Assembly: GCA_046295655.1 (NCBI GenBank)
Contig: JBKBMT010000006.1
Location: forward strand, 1-64,000
DNA length: 64,000 bases
Direction of reading: 5' to 3'
Source: JBKBMT01 sp046295655
GTDB lineage: Bacteria > Pseudomonadota > Alphaproteobacteria > Rhodobacterales > Rhodobacteraceae
Shown: positions 7,998 through 17,340 of the stretch, in pieces
Position numbering within the stretch: position 1 is the stretch's first letter
Layout of the letters: every line of letters starts with the position of its first letter
Translations under genes and position numbers: made by a program
The notes under the pieces: model-generated
Seen by the model: only the letters and a program-made list of their open reading frames with translations
Told to the model about the DNA's origin: nothing
Database searches by the model: none

Positions 7998-8825
7998 TCA
8001 CGCCAGCCACCGCTTCCGCCGCCTGTAGGACCGCACGTCGCGGAACGACTTGCGGCCCTTGTCGGACATGCCGAGGTAGAATTCCTTGACATCCGGGTTC
8101 TCGCGCAGGTCGTGCGCCGAGCCTTCCATCACCACCCGGCCGTTTTCCAGGATGTATCCGGTGTGGGCATAGCGCAGCGCGACGTTGGTATTCTGCTCGG
8201 CCAGAAGGAACGTCACGCCCTGTTCCTCGTTCAGCCGCTTCACGATGTCGAAGATCTGTTCGACCAGCTGCGGCGCAAGCCCCATCGACGGTTCATCCAG
8301 CAGGATCGTCTCGGGTCGGCTCATCAGCGCCCGGCCGATCGCCGTCATCTGCTGCTCGCCGCCCGAGGTGTAGCCGGCCAGCGATCTCCGTCGCTCCTTC
8401 AGCCGGGGGAAATAGGAATAGACCATCTCGAGGTCGCGGGCGACCTCGGCGTTGTCGCTGCGCGTATAGGCGCCGGTCAGCAGGTTCTCCTCGACCGTCA
8501 GGTGCTCGAAGCAGTGCCGCCCCTCCATCACCTGGATCACCCCCATCTTCACCAGATCGGCCGGATCCTTCGCCGCGATCCTTTCCCCGCGATAGGCAAT
8601 GCTGCCCTTGGTGATGTCGCCGCGTTCCGACTTGAGCAGCCCGGAGATCGCCTTGAGGGTTGTGGACTTGCCGGCTCCGTTGCCGCCCAGAAGGGCCGTG
8701 ATCCCGCCCTTCGGCACCGACAGGCTGACCCCCTTCAGAACGAGGATCACGTGATTGTAGATCACCTCGATGTTGTTGACCTGAAGCAGGGTCTCGGTTT
8801 CGGTCAGATTGCGGGCGTCGAGCAT
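7998..8825 (-). CDS. livF: Branched-chain-amino-acid-type ABC transporter ATP-binding protein (LivF-like)
   Basis: A 275-residue ABC ATPase. Walker A is GGNGAGKST (about residues 47-55), the signature region is SGGEQQMTAIGRALM, Walker B is TILLDEPSMGLAP, and the switch is LLAEQN. The last two, with a C-terminal GRVVMEGSAHDL, are typical of the LivF branch. It energises import with the LivG-like ATPase (13278-14105), permeases LivH/LivM and the binding protein encoded just upstream. It is 26 nt from the ligase gene. The Liv name refers to the family; the true substrate is unproven. Confidence 0.92.
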   Translation of the reverse strand: MLDARNLTETETLLQVNNIEVIYNHVILVLKGVSLSVPKGGITALLGGNGAGKSTTLKAISGLLKSERGDITKGSIAYRGERIAAKDPADLVKMGVIQVMEGRHCFEHLTVEENLLTGAYTRSDNAEVARDLEMVYSYFPRLKERRRSLAGYTSGGEQQMTAIGRALMSRPETILLDEPSMGLAPQLVEQIFDIVKRLNEEQGVTFLLAEQNTNVALRYAHTGYILENGRVVMEGSAHDLRENPDVKEFYLGMSDKGRKSFRDVRSYRRRKRWLA

Positions 8826-8891
8826 GGCTGTTCCGTCCGGTTGGGATGGTGCGGGCGCGACCCGACCGGCCGCGCCCGCCGTGGATCGTGG

Positions 8892-10196
8892 TCAGCTTCC
8901 CGAACGCTCCAGGCAGCCGGGGGTGATGTTGTTCTCGGCGGCAAAGGCCATCGAGTCCTCCATCACCAGTTCCATGATCAGCTCGCGGTCGCTCTCGATC
9001 CAGTCGCTGATGATGTTCCACTGGCCGGCATTGGCGTCCCAGCGCTGGACCAGCGCCTTGCCCGATCCGCCGTGGTTCTGGCAGCTCACCTCGAATTCGG
9101 ACGAGAAGTTCGGCAGGCCGAGTTCGGTCAGCCGTTCCTGGGTGATCTTGAGGTTCGCCATCCCGTCGCGCATCATCGCCGGGGTGATGTTGGCCGTGCC
9201 GTGGATCTCCTGCGCGGTGCGCGCGGCCTCGGCGGCGAGCATTGCAGCATACATCCCGCGCGAATACAGCACCGTTCCGATCTGATCGCCCGCACCGGAA
9301 GCCAGGCCCTTGTCGTAGACGTAGCGCTGCAGTTCCTCGTAGATCGGATAATCGCGCCCGGTGCCGTGCAGGTTGAGCCCGGTATAGCCGTGCGCGCCCG
9401 CGCCGGCCGGGATCACGTCCTGCTCAGAGGCCGACCACCAGATCCCGATGAAGTTCTCCATCGGGAAGCGGATGTTGGCGGCTTCCTGCACTGCGGTGGC
9501 ATTCATCACGCCCCAGCCCCACATCAGCACGTAGTCGGGCCGTTCGCGGCGGATCTGAAGCCACTGGTTGCCCTGTTCCTGCCCGGGGCTGTCCACGGCG
9601 ATCGTGACCAGCTGGAAGCCGAGCCGTTCCGACAACCGGGTCAGCGTCGGGATCGGCTCGCGTCCATATGCCGAGTTGTGGTAGAGAAGAACGATCTTCT
9701 TGCCGTTGATGTCGTTGTTGTTCTGGCTGAGGATCCAGTTGATGGCGACCGAGGCGCCATCCCAATAGTTCGCGGGATAGTTGAACACCCAGTTGAACAC
9801 CTCGCCGTTCACCGCCGACGTCCGCCCGTAGCCCATCGAATGAATCGGGATCTGATCCTCGGTCGCGCGCGGGATGATCTGATAGGTGATGCCGGTGGAC
9901 AGGGGCTGAAGCACAAGCGGGTTGTCGCCGCGCAGCGACTGGTAGCATTCCACGCCGCGCTCGGTGTTGTAGGCCGTTTCGCATTCGGCATAGCGGATGC
10001 GCACGCCGCCGATGCCGCCGTCGCGTTCGTTCAGAAGCGTGAAATAGTCCGCATAGCCGTCGGCGAAGGGGATACCGCCGGCGGCGAACGGGCCGGTGCG
10101 ATAGCTCATGTTCGGAAAGAACAGCTCCTGGGCCAGGGTCGGCCCTGCTGCCAGAGCTGCGACCGCGAAGGTCGCGGCCAGACGGGTCATTCTCAT
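8892..10196 (-). CDS. ABC transporter periplasmic substrate-binding protein (Liv family)
   Basis: A 434-residue type-I periplasmic binding protein with a Sec signal peptide (MRMTRLAATFAVAALAAGPTLA, cleavage before QELFF). The mature part begins with a G-rich ligand-facing region (DGYADYFTLLNERDGGIGG) and contains the segment KIVLLYHNSAYGRE typical of the second lobe. A paired Cys pattern (CETAYNTERGVEC) suggests a disulfide. The start was set at MRMTRL because GGAGGA lies 7 nt upstream; an ATG 5 codons earlier is poorer. Binding proteins of this kind next to acyl-CoA ligases may take aromatic or other organic acids, but that is inference. Confidence 0.9.
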   Translation of the reverse strand: MRMTRLAATFAVAALAAGPTLAQELFFPNMSYRTGPFAAGGIPFADGYADYFTLLNERDGGIGGVRIRYAECETAYNTERGVECYQSLRGDNPLVLQPLSTGITYQIIPRATEDQIPIHSMGYGRTSAVNGEVFNWVFNYPANYWDGASVAINWILSQNNNDINGKKIVLLYHNSAYGREPIPTLTRLSERLGFQLVTIAVDSPGQEQGNQWLQIRRERPDYVLMWGWGVMNATAVQEAANIRFPMENFIGIWWSASEQDVIPAGAGAHGYTGLNLHGTGRDYPIYEELQRYVYDKGLASGAGDQIGTVLYSRGMYAAMLAAEAARTAQEIHGTANITPAMMRDGMANLKITQERLTELGLPNFSSEFEVSCQNHGGSGKALVQRWDANAGQWNIISDWIESDRELIMELVMEDSMAFAAENNITPGCLERSGS

Positions 10197-10247
10197 CGGT
10201 AGTCCTCCCATTGATTGGCGTTTTCGACGTCGGGCGGCCCGCCCCGG

Positions 10248-11324
10248 TCAGTGCGGGAAGGGCCAGAGGCGCAGCTTTTCCTTGATCGTCCGCCACAGCG
10301 CGGCAAGGCCGTGGGGTTCGAGGATAAGGAACACGATGATCAGCGCACCGATGATCATGATTTCCAGATGCGCTGCGAGATCGGTGGGCCAGCCGAACTG
10401 GTTCACCAGAAGAAGCTTCAGCAGGACCGGACCGGCGATCAGAAAGGCCGCCCCGAGGAACGAGCCGAGTATGGACCCGAGGCCGCCGATGATGACCATG
10501 AACAGCACGAGAAAGGACTTGTTGATCCCGAAGGCCTCGCCGGCCTCGGCGGCGCCCAGGTAGACCGCAAAGAACAGTGCCCCCGCGACCCCGACGAAGA
10601 ACGACGAGACGGCAAAGGCGCTGAGCTTGGCCATCAGCGGGTTCACCCCGATGATCTCGGCGGCGATGTCCATGTCGCGGATCGCCATCCACTTGCGGCC
10701 CAGCGTGCCGCGGGTCAGGTTGCGCGCGAACCAGGCCATGACGATGAGGAAGAAGAGCGAGATCAGATAGACCGACACGGCGCTGGCCCGTGCCCCGGTG
10801 ACCGGATAGCCGAAGACGGTCCGTTCCGGGGCCGAGATCATGCCGGTGGCCGAATAGTTGTAGAACCAGCCCTGGCGCGTGAACAGCCAGATCAGGAAGA
10901 ACTGCGCGGCCAGCGTCGCCACGGCCAGGTAGAAGCCCTTGATCTTGAGCGAGGGCAGGCCGAACAGCACACCGACAGCCGCTGTCACCAGCCCGGCCGC
11001 GATGATGACGAAGACGATGTTGACGTCAGGGAAGGCCGTCATCAGCTTGTAGCACGCATAGGCGCCGCAGGCCATGAACGCCCCGGTCCCGAGGCTGAGC
11101 TGGCCGCAGTAGCCAAGCAGGATGTTGAGCCCCAGCGCCGCAATCGCGTAGATCAGGAACGGCACGACGATCGAGTTCGCCCAGTAGTCGGTGATGATGA
11201 AGGGCATCACCAGCACCGCGAAGGCAAGCATCGCGTAATAGGCGATCCGGTCCCCGAGGATCGGGAAGGTCTGGCTGTCTGCGGCGTAGCTTGTCTTGAA
11301 GTCGCCGGCCTCGCGGTAGATCAT
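10248..11324 (-). CDS. livM: Branched-chain-amino-acid-type ABC transporter permease (LivM-like)
   Basis: A 358-residue inner-membrane permease with about ten hydrophobic segments. It has the family loop ALGLNILLGYCGQLSLGTGAFMACGAYA (about residues 82-110) and the cytoplasmic coupling region KLSAFAVSSFFVGVAGALF. It forms the channel with the LivH-like permease, whose stop is 4 nt upstream of this start. The binding-protein gene follows after 51 nt. Confidence 0.93.
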   Translation of the reverse strand: MIYREAGDFKTSYAADSQTFPILGDRIAYYAMLAFAVLVMPFIITDYWANSIVVPFLIYAIAALGLNILLGYCGQLSLGTGAFMACGAYACYKLMTAFPDVNIVFVIIAAGLVTAAVGVLFGLPSLKIKGFYLAVATLAAQFFLIWLFTRQGWFYNYSATGMISAPERTVFGYPVTGARASAVSVYLISLFFLIVMAWFARNLTRGTLGRKWMAIRDMDIAAEIIGVNPLMAKLSAFAVSSFFVGVAGALFFAVYLGAAEAGEAFGINKSFLVLFMVIIGGLGSILGSFLGAAFLIAGPVLLKLLLVNQFGWPTDLAAHLEIMIIGALIIVFLILEPHGLAALWRTIKEKLRLWPFPH

Positions 11325-11328
11325 GTCC

Positions 11329-12315
11329 CTACACCCTCTCGATGATCTTCTCGCCGAACAGCCCCTGCGGCCGGAACAGCAGGAACACCAGCGCCAGCAT
11401 ATACGCGAACCAGTTCTCGGTCGCGCCGCCGATGATGGGCTGCATGTAGAAGTCGAACAGCTTCTCGCCCACCCCGATGATCAAGCCGCCGACGATGGCG
11501 CCGGGGATCGAGGTGAAGCCGCCGAGGATCAGCACCGGCAGGGCCTTCAGCGCGATCAGGCTGAGCGAGAACTGCACGCCGGACTTCGAGCCCCACATGA
11601 TCCCGGCGACAAGGGCGACGATCCCCGCGATCGACCACACCAGCACCCAGATGAACCGCAGCGAGATGCCGACCGAAAGCGCCGCCTGATGATCGTCGGC
11701 CACGGCCCGCAGGGCACGCCCCTGCTTTGTATACTGCGCGAAGAACACCAGCACCGTGACCAGAACCGCGGCGATGCCGAGTGCCCACAGATCCAGGGTA
11801 TCGACGTAGAACCCATAGCCGAACAGGTTGTAGGTCGCCTCGTCCACCATCCGGCTCATGCCCTGGGGGATGCCCACGTCCAGCCGCTTGACCTCGGCCC
11901 CCCACATCAGGTCGCCAAGCCCCTCGAGGAAATACGCCAGCCCGATCGTCGCCATGAAGAGGATGATCGGTTCCTGGTTCACCAGATGCTTCAGCACGAT
12001 GCGCTCGACCAGCCAGGCGAAGGCCACCATGACCAGGATGGTCGCCGGAATGGCCAGCAGTGTCGGCATGTTCCAGCCGAAGTGATGGATGCGGGTGCCG
12101 GAGATCGCGTTGATCAGATGGGCGAACGGGATCTGGCCGCTCTGGAACCCGACCAGTGTCAGGGCCGCGAACAGCGCCATGACGCCCTGGGCGAAGTTGA
12201 AGATGCCGCTCGCCTTGAAGATCAGCACGAAACCGAGGGCGACCAGGGCATACATGACGCCGACCGTCAGGCCGTTGAGCGTGGCTTCCAGCGCGAAGAG
12301 AAGCTGATCAGGCAT
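11329..12315 (-). CDS. livH: Branched-chain-amino-acid-type ABC transporter permease (LivH-like)
   Basis: A 328-residue permease. The N-terminus (FALEATLNGLTVGVMYALVALGF) and the phosphate-binding-like FIFKASGIFNFAQGVMALF segment are typical of LivH. Several more membrane segments follow, ending with LALVFLLFRPQGLFG. The start MPDQLLFAL is preferred over an ATG 21 codons upstream, because that extension is Arg/Ser-rich and overlaps the divergent peptidase region. The opposite-strand peptidase gene separates it from the LivG-like gene. Confidence 0.93.
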   Translation of the reverse strand: MPDQLLFALEATLNGLTVGVMYALVALGFVLIFKASGIFNFAQGVMALFAALTLVGFQSGQIPFAHLINAISGTRIHHFGWNMPTLLAIPATILVMVAFAWLVERIVLKHLVNQEPIILFMATIGLAYFLEGLGDLMWGAEVKRLDVGIPQGMSRMVDEATYNLFGYGFYVDTLDLWALGIAAVLVTVLVFFAQYTKQGRALRAVADDHQAALSVGISLRFIWVLVWSIAGIVALVAGIMWGSKSGVQFSLSLIALKALPVLILGGFTSIPGAIVGGLIIGVGEKLFDFYMQPIIGGATENWFAYMLALVFLLFRPQGLFGEKIIERV

Positions 12316-12469
12316 GCGCGAACTCCGCTTCTTCGATCGCCCGGCAGTGCAGGGGCGGCGTGGACGGGATCGGTCCACGCGGCGGGCGGGACGTGAAACC
12401 CGTTGCCGGAATCACCCGGCGGACATAGTCCGAACCACTCGCCGGCGGCCGCGCCCGGCAGGGTCGGCC

Positions 12470-13228
12470 GTGCAGCGTTTGCCCGGAGGTTGCCACAGCA
12501 ACGAGCCGACGCTTCGGTACGGGTCGTCCGGCGCGAACATGCGCGCGCTTCGGGAGAAGCTGAACAACATGGTGAGGCCGCCGCCCGCGCTCGAGGTTGA
12601 CGGCATGTTCGGCCAGAAGACGCGCATGGCAGTGATCGACTTTCAAACCCAGGACTGGCTCGATGCCGACGGGATCGTCGGTCCGATCACGCATGCCGCC
12701 CTCGACGGACCGCCCCGCGACCAGAACATCCTGCTGCACCCCGTCCGCCTGATCCCGCAGCCGACCAAGACCACGTGCTGGGCGGCCTCCACGGCGATGA
12801 TGACCGACTCCGCCGTTGCAGCGGTGAAGGCACGCACCCCCTTCGTCATGTGGAGCGATGCCGACGGCCTCTACAATTCCTCCGGATCCGACCAGGCTGT
12901 GGTCACCGGAATACGGTGCGGGCGCTACCAGGGACTGCGTTGCAACGCCCCGATGAGCTATCCGGCCGGGACGCTGCACGCGATGCTCGGGCGTGGGCCG
13001 CTGCTGTTCGACATGCTGTGGCGGGCACAGGATTATGCGGCCGGGGCAGGGTCTCCGGGGCACATGGTGGTAATCGCCGGGATCTGCACGGCAAGCGCGT
13101 CCGATGATGCGTCGTTCCTCGTCTGCGATCCGTGGCCACCGAACCGCGGCCGGATCTCGGCCGTCGACCATTCCACCGGGATGCGCGAGGTGCCGACCCG
13201 CACCTACCGGGCCTTCGAACGGATGTAA
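12470..13228 (+). CDS. Papain-like cysteine peptidase with N-terminal peptidoglycan-binding domain
   Basis: About 252 residues from a GTG at 12470. A possible ATG at 12314 would add 52 Arg-rich residues overlapping the divergent livH start, so the true start is uncertain. Residues 13-78 resemble PG_binding_1 (LRYGSSGANMRALREKL, then DGMFGQKTRMAVIDFQ). The C-terminal part resembles AvrRpt2-type papain-like peptidases: Cys103 in TTCWAAST, His198 in PGHMVVIAG and Asp220 in VCDPW form a plausible triad. No signal peptide is visible. It interrupts the livG-livH order on the other strand, so it looks inserted. A wall-directed hydrolase or secreted effector role is inferred only. Confidence 0.75.
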   Translation: MQRLPGGCHSNEPTLRYGSSGANMRALREKLNNMVRPPPALEVDGMFGQKTRMAVIDFQTQDWLDADGIVGPITHAALDGPPRDQNILLHPVRLIPQPTKTTCWAASTAMMTDSAVAAVKARTPFVMWSDADGLYNSSGSDQAVVTGIRCGRYQGLRCNAPMSYPAGTLHAMLGRGPLLFDMLWRAQDYAAGAGSPGHMVVIAGICTASASDDASFLVCDPWPPNRGRISAVDHSTGMREVPTRTYRAFERM

Positions 13229-13277
13229 CCCGGTCCCGACACCCGCTGCCGGCGGGCGGGGTTCGACAACGGCGCGG

Positions 13278-14105
13278 TCAGTCATGGCTGACCCCCAGAT
13301 AGGCCTTGATGACATCTTCGTTGTTGCGCACCTCGTCCGGGGTGCCGTCACCGATCTTCTTGCCGTAATCCATCACCACCACCCGGTCGGACAGGTCCAT
13401 GACGACGCCCATGTCGTGTTCGATCAGCACGGTGGTGGTTCCGAACTCGTCGTTCACGTCCAGGATGAAGCGGCTCATGTCCTCCTTCTCCTCGACGTTC
13501 ATGCCGGCCATCGGTTCGTCCAGCAGCAGAAGCATCGGTTCGGCCGCCAGCGCCCGCGCGAGTTCCACCCGCTTCTTCAGGCCATAGGGCAGCCGGCCCA
13601 CGGGCGTCTTGCGGATATGCTGGATCTCGAGGAAGTCGATCACCTTCTCGACCGCTTCGCGGTTCTCTTCCTCCTCCCGCTGCGCCCTGCCCCACCAGAT
13701 CGCCTGGTCGAGCATCGAGGCGCGCATGTGGTTGATCCGCCCGGTCATGATGTTGTCCAGCACCGACATCCCCTCGAACAGGGCGATGTTCTGGAAGGTC
13801 CGGGCGATGCCCTGACGGGCGACCTGGTAGGGTTTCATCGGGCCGCGCTTGCGGCCGCGGAACCACACCTCGCCCTCCTGCGGGATGTAGAAGCCGGAGA
13901 TGACGTTCAGCATCGACGACTTGCCGGCCCCGTTCGGTCCGATGATGGCGCGGATCTCGCCCTCTCGGATGTCGAAGCTGATGTCGGTGATCGCCTTCAC
14001 GCCGCCGAACCGCAGCGTGATGTTGCGCATCTCCATCAGCACCCCGCCGATCCGGCGGCCATCGGCGGTTACATAACCTGCTGTTTCGGTCGCGGTTTCG
14101 GTCAT
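13278..14105 (-). CDS. livG: Branched-chain-amino-acid-type ABC transporter ATP-binding protein (LivG-like)
   Basis: A 275-residue ABC ATPase. Walker A is GPNGAGKSS, the signature is LPYGLKKRVELARALA, Walker B is LLLLDEPMAGMN, and the H-loop is VLIEHDMG. The segment ARTFQNIALFEGMSVLDNIMTGR is typical of LivG. It pairs with the LivF-like ATPase at 7998-8825. The start MTETATET was chosen from alignment of the core, since the 50 extra codons upstream overlap the methyltransferase tail. It is split from its permeases by the opposite-strand peptidase gene. Confidence 0.93.
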   Translation of the reverse strand: MTETATETAGYVTADGRRIGGVLMEMRNITLRFGGVKAITDISFDIREGEIRAIIGPNGAGKSSMLNVISGFYIPQEGEVWFRGRKRGPMKPYQVARQGIARTFQNIALFEGMSVLDNIMTGRINHMRASMLDQAIWWGRAQREEEENREAVEKVIDFLEIQHIRKTPVGRLPYGLKKRVELARALAAEPMLLLLDEPMAGMNVEEKEDMSRFILDVNDEFGTTTVLIEHDMGVVMDLSDRVVVMDYGKKIGDGTPDEVRNNEDVIKAYLGVSHD

Positions 14106-14109
14106 TCGG

Positions 14110-15027
14110 TCAGCTTCCCCTTTCCGGCAGCGCGGTTGCGGGCTTGCGGGCGATCCAGGCAATGGCGCCAGCCACCCTGGCGACCGGATCGTAAAGATCG
14201 TCGCGGGCAGGCAGGCGGCGGTTGCGCAGCACGAACTGTGCGACCTTCGGCGCAAGGTACCATCCGTACAGCGCCATGCCGAACACAGCCAGCGGCCGGG
14301 TCGCCTTGTTTCCCATGCTCAGCATGGCCCGGAACCCCGGCCAGGCGAATTCGGGCCAGACCGCAAGCGGTTCGAGCCCCGCCCCCGACAGCGTGCGGAA
14401 CACCCCGCCCGGCGTCATGTGGAACAGGCTGGCGTCGTGCCAGGGTTCGAGGAACGACATGGAGCCGACCATCCAGCCGCCGGGTTTGAGAACCCGTTGC
14501 GCCTCGGCGGCGGCAAGCTGCGGCGCGCCAAGATGCTCCCAGACCGCCACCGAATAGACGGCATCGAAGACCGCATCCGTGAAGGGCAGCGCGTGGGCGT
14601 CGCAAAGGAAGTCCGGCCCGCCGTGCCGCCGAAGCGTCTCCGGCACCCGCGTCAGCGAGATGTCGGTTCCGGTGTAGTCGAGCCCGCGCGCCGAGGCCCA
14701 GGACCGCATCTGCCCGCCGCCGCATCCGACCTCGAGCATCCGGCTCCCTTCGGGCAGCGATCTCAGCACCTCGGCATGTGCGCGGTCGAGATGATGGACA
14801 CCATCCGCCGGCTGACCTGCCGGCGAGGGAAACCGCATGACCCGCCGTGGCGGATCCGTCGCGGCAGCCGGATCATAGTCCACCAGGACCGACCGCGGCC
14901 GGCGCGCCAGCACTGCAAGCCGGCCTCCGACCTCATCGAACGCAAGCCCGCAGGCCGCACAGGAAACGGCCCCGTCCAGGGCGGCACGACAGTCCGGGCA
15001 GATCAGCGCATGTTTCCGGTAAGGCAT
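14110..15027 (-). CDS. SAM-dependent methyltransferase with N-terminal zinc-ribbon-like segment
   Basis: A 305-residue protein. The first 30 residues hold two CxxC pairs (CPDC and CAAC), a small zinc-ribbon-like element. A class-I methyltransferase core follows: motif I is LEVGCGGGQMRSW (about 98-110), motif II is YTGTDIS, and VYSVAVWEHLG and RVLKPGGWMVGS are later core elements. The substrate is unknown. It lies between the acyl-CoA synthetase and the LivG-like gene on the same strand, 4 nt before livG, so it is probably cotranscribed although its function seems unrelated. The start at MPYRKHAL follows the zinc-ribbon pattern. Confidence 0.85.
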   Translation of the reverse strand: MPYRKHALICPDCRAALDGAVSCAACGLAFDEVGGRLAVLARRPRSVLVDYDPAAATDPPRRVMRFPSPAGQPADGVHHLDRAHAEVLRSLPEGSRMLEVGCGGGQMRSWASARGLDYTGTDISLTRVPETLRRHGGPDFLCDAHALPFTDAVFDAVYSVAVWEHLGAPQLAAAEAQRVLKPGGWMVGSMSFLEPWHDASLFHMTPGGVFRTLSGAGLEPLAVWPEFAWPGFRAMLSMGNKATRPLAVFGMALYGWYLAPKVAQFVLRNRRLPARDDLYDPVARVAGAIAWIARKPATALPERGS

Positions 15028-15167
15028 ATCCGAGCACTCGCTAGACGAGACGCGACCACGGCGCCCCGCGGCGAGTCTATCCCGCGCATGGTGCCGCCGG
15101 GCAACCGCCGGCGGAGCCCCGGCGCGCCCGCGGCCAGACGATATGCGTGCGACTGCCACCCCTGCGA

Positions 15168-17138
15168 TCATGCCGCGACCTTCTGTCCTGTCTGGGTTGC
15201 AAAGACCTTGGCATCCCGCAGCTGGAGCGTTGCGGAGATATAGCCCTTGCGCCCGTCCTCGTAGGTGACCTCGGTGCGGGTGCTGACGGTGGTCGATCCG
15301 TCGTAAAGCGCGGCGATCAGATCGGCATATTTCTCCTCGATGATCCGGCGGCGGACCTTTCTGGTGCGGGTCAGCTCGCCATCGTCGGCATCGAGTTCCT
15401 TGTGCAGGACCAGGAAGCGGTGGATCTGGCAGCCCGACAGCATCGGATCCTGCGCGATCGAGGCGTTCACCTCCTCGACATGCTTCTCGATGGTGGCCAG
15501 GACCTGCGGATGCCCCGCCAGTTCCTGATAGCTGGCATAGGCGATGTTGTTCCGCTCGGCCCAGTTGCCGACCGCGGTCAGGTCGATGTTGATGAATGCG
15601 GTGCAGAAGTCGCGGCCGTTGCCGAACACCACCGCCTCGAGGATGTTGGGGTAGAACTTGAGTTTGTTCTCCACGTATTTCGGCGCAAACAGGCTGCCGT
15701 CCGCCATCTTTCCAACGTCCTTGGCGCGGTCGATGATGCGCAGATGTCCGGTCGCCTCCTCGAAGAAGCCGGCATCGCCGGTGGCGACCCAGCCCTCGGG
15801 GTCCTTGGTCGAGGCGGTGCTTTCAGGGTTCTTGTAGTATTCGACGAAAGTGCCCGGGCTGCGATAGAGCACTTCGCCCGACTCCGCGATTCGCACCTCG
15901 ACACCCGGCGACGGCACGCCCACCGTATCCGACCGCACCTCACCGTCGGGCTGTTGGGTGATGAACACGCTGGCCTCGGTCTGACCGTAGAGCTGTTTCA
16001 GGTTGATCCCGAGGCTGCGGTAGAATTCGAAGATCTCGGGTCCGATCGCCTCGCCGGCGGTATAGGCAACGCGGATGCGGGTCAGACCCAGCGTGTTCTT
16101 CAGCGGGCCGTAGGTGGTGATCCCGCCGATCAGATAGGCGATGCGGTCGAGCAGACCAACGGGCTTGCCGTCGAGGATCTGCGGGCCGACACGGTGTGCA
16201 ACCGCCATGAACTTCGACCAGAAGAAGCGCGACATCGGGCCGGCGTCCTCCATGCGGATCATGACGCTGGTCAGCATGGTCTCGAAGATCCGGGGCGGCG
16301 CGAAGAAATAGGTCGGCCCGATCTCGCGCAGGTCGTTCATCATGGTTGCCGAACTCTCGGGGCAGTTCACGCAGAACCCCGACCACATCGCCTGCCCCAT
16401 GGAAAAGATGAAGTCTCCGACCCAGGCCATGGGGAGATAGGCCAGGATCTCTTCCTTCTCGGTCAGCTTGTCGAACTCGCAACTGGCGCGGGCCGTCTCG
16501 ATGATGTTCCGGTTCGACAGCACCACGCCCTTCGGCTTGCCGGTCGTGCCGCTGGTGTAGAGCATCACGCAGGTGTGGTCGTAGGTCAGTTCCGCGATAC
16601 GCTGGTCCAGCTCGGCATCGACGCGCTGATGCCCGACCCGCCCTTCCTCGGCCACATCGTGCAGCCAGTTCAGATGCGCATGGTCGTATTTGCGCATGCC
16701 GCGCTTGTCCTGATACAGGATGTGCTCGATCGCGGGCAGGCGGTCCTGGATTTCCAGAACCTTGTCCACCTGTTCCTGATCGGCGGCAACGACGAAGCGG
16801 GCGCCGCAGTGATCCAGCACATAGGCCATCTCCTCGGCGACCGCGTCCTGGTACAGCGGCACGGGGATCGCGCCGCAGGACTGGGCCGCAACCATCGACC
16901 AGTAGAGCGCGGGGCGGTTGCGCCCGATGATCGCGACGTGATCGCCGCGGTTGATCCCGAGGATCATCAGGCCGCGCGCGATGTTGCGCACCTCTTCCGC
17001 CGCCTGCGCCCAGGTCCAGGTCTGCCAGATCCCGAATTCCTTTTCCCGGTAGGCGGGACGCGCGGCATGAAGCCGTGCGTTGCGGGCCAACAGGGCGGGA
17101 ACGGATTTCAGGTCGCCCTGGGGCGCTGCGTCGAACAT
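15168..17138 (-). CDS. Long-chain acyl-CoA synthetase-like AMP-forming enzyme
   Basis: A 656-residue adenylate-forming ligase. It contains the P-loop YTSGTTGKPKG (about residues 194-204), the motif LYGQTEASVF, the ATGDAGFF segment, and a C-terminal region with DRAKDVGKMADG. Length and order match bacterial FadD/FACS-like enzymes. It activates a carboxylic acid to its CoA ester in the cytoplasm. It opens the minus-strand cluster with the Liv-type transporter; together with the PaaK-like enzyme at the other end it brackets the transporter. The start MFDAAPQG has GGAGGAGG just upstream. A 202-nt region separates it from the divergent kinase gene. Confidence 0.92.
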   Translation of the reverse strand: MFDAAPQGDLKSVPALLARNARLHAARPAYREKEFGIWQTWTWAQAAEEVRNIARGLMILGINRGDHVAIIGRNRPALYWSMVAAQSCGAIPVPLYQDAVAEEMAYVLDHCGARFVVAADQEQVDKVLEIQDRLPAIEHILYQDKRGMRKYDHAHLNWLHDVAEEGRVGHQRVDAELDQRIAELTYDHTCVMLYTSGTTGKPKGVVLSNRNIIETARASCEFDKLTEKEEILAYLPMAWVGDFIFSMGQAMWSGFCVNCPESSATMMNDLREIGPTYFFAPPRIFETMLTSVMIRMEDAGPMSRFFWSKFMAVAHRVGPQILDGKPVGLLDRIAYLIGGITTYGPLKNTLGLTRIRVAYTAGEAIGPEIFEFYRSLGINLKQLYGQTEASVFITQQPDGEVRSDTVGVPSPGVEVRIAESGEVLYRSPGTFVEYYKNPESTASTKDPEGWVATGDAGFFEEATGHLRIIDRAKDVGKMADGSLFAPKYVENKLKFYPNILEAVVFGNGRDFCTAFINIDLTAVGNWAERNNIAYASYQELAGHPQVLATIEKHVEEVNASIAQDPMLSGCQIHRFLVLHKELDADDGELTRTRKVRRRIIEEKYADLIAALYDGSTTVSTRTEVTYEDGRKGYISATLQLRDAKVFATQTGQKVAA

Positions 17139-17340
17139 GGTTCCTCCTCCCTCCCGGCCCTCGGGGACCGGAACGGCGAGCGCCCTCGAACGCGCCCTGC
17201 CGCGCGTCGATTGGTCGGCTGTGAGTTTTGCCTGACTTTTTCGGAAACCTTACCAATTGTAACACGCCACGGCGGTCTCAATCCGAGGCTTTCCGGGAAG
17301 CGCCCGGGGTGCTAGCGGATCGTTCCGGGGAGGAACTGCC
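17139..17340. other. Divergent intergenic region between acyl-CoA synthetase and kinase genes
   Basis: A 202-nt region. It contains the ribosome-binding sites of both genes and an A+T-richer patch (GACTTTTTCGGAAACC, then TTACCAATTGTAA, an imperfect dyad). No strong promoter or known operator could be assigned. Confidence 0.4.

Noticed and set aside
12314..12469. ATG at 12314 as start of the peptidase
   Set aside because: The added 52 residues are Arg-rich, show no family match and abut the divergent livH start, leaving no room for promoters. It is kept as an alternative only.
17225..17260. TTTTT run upstream of the kinase as a terminator
   Set aside because: No stem precedes it on either strand.
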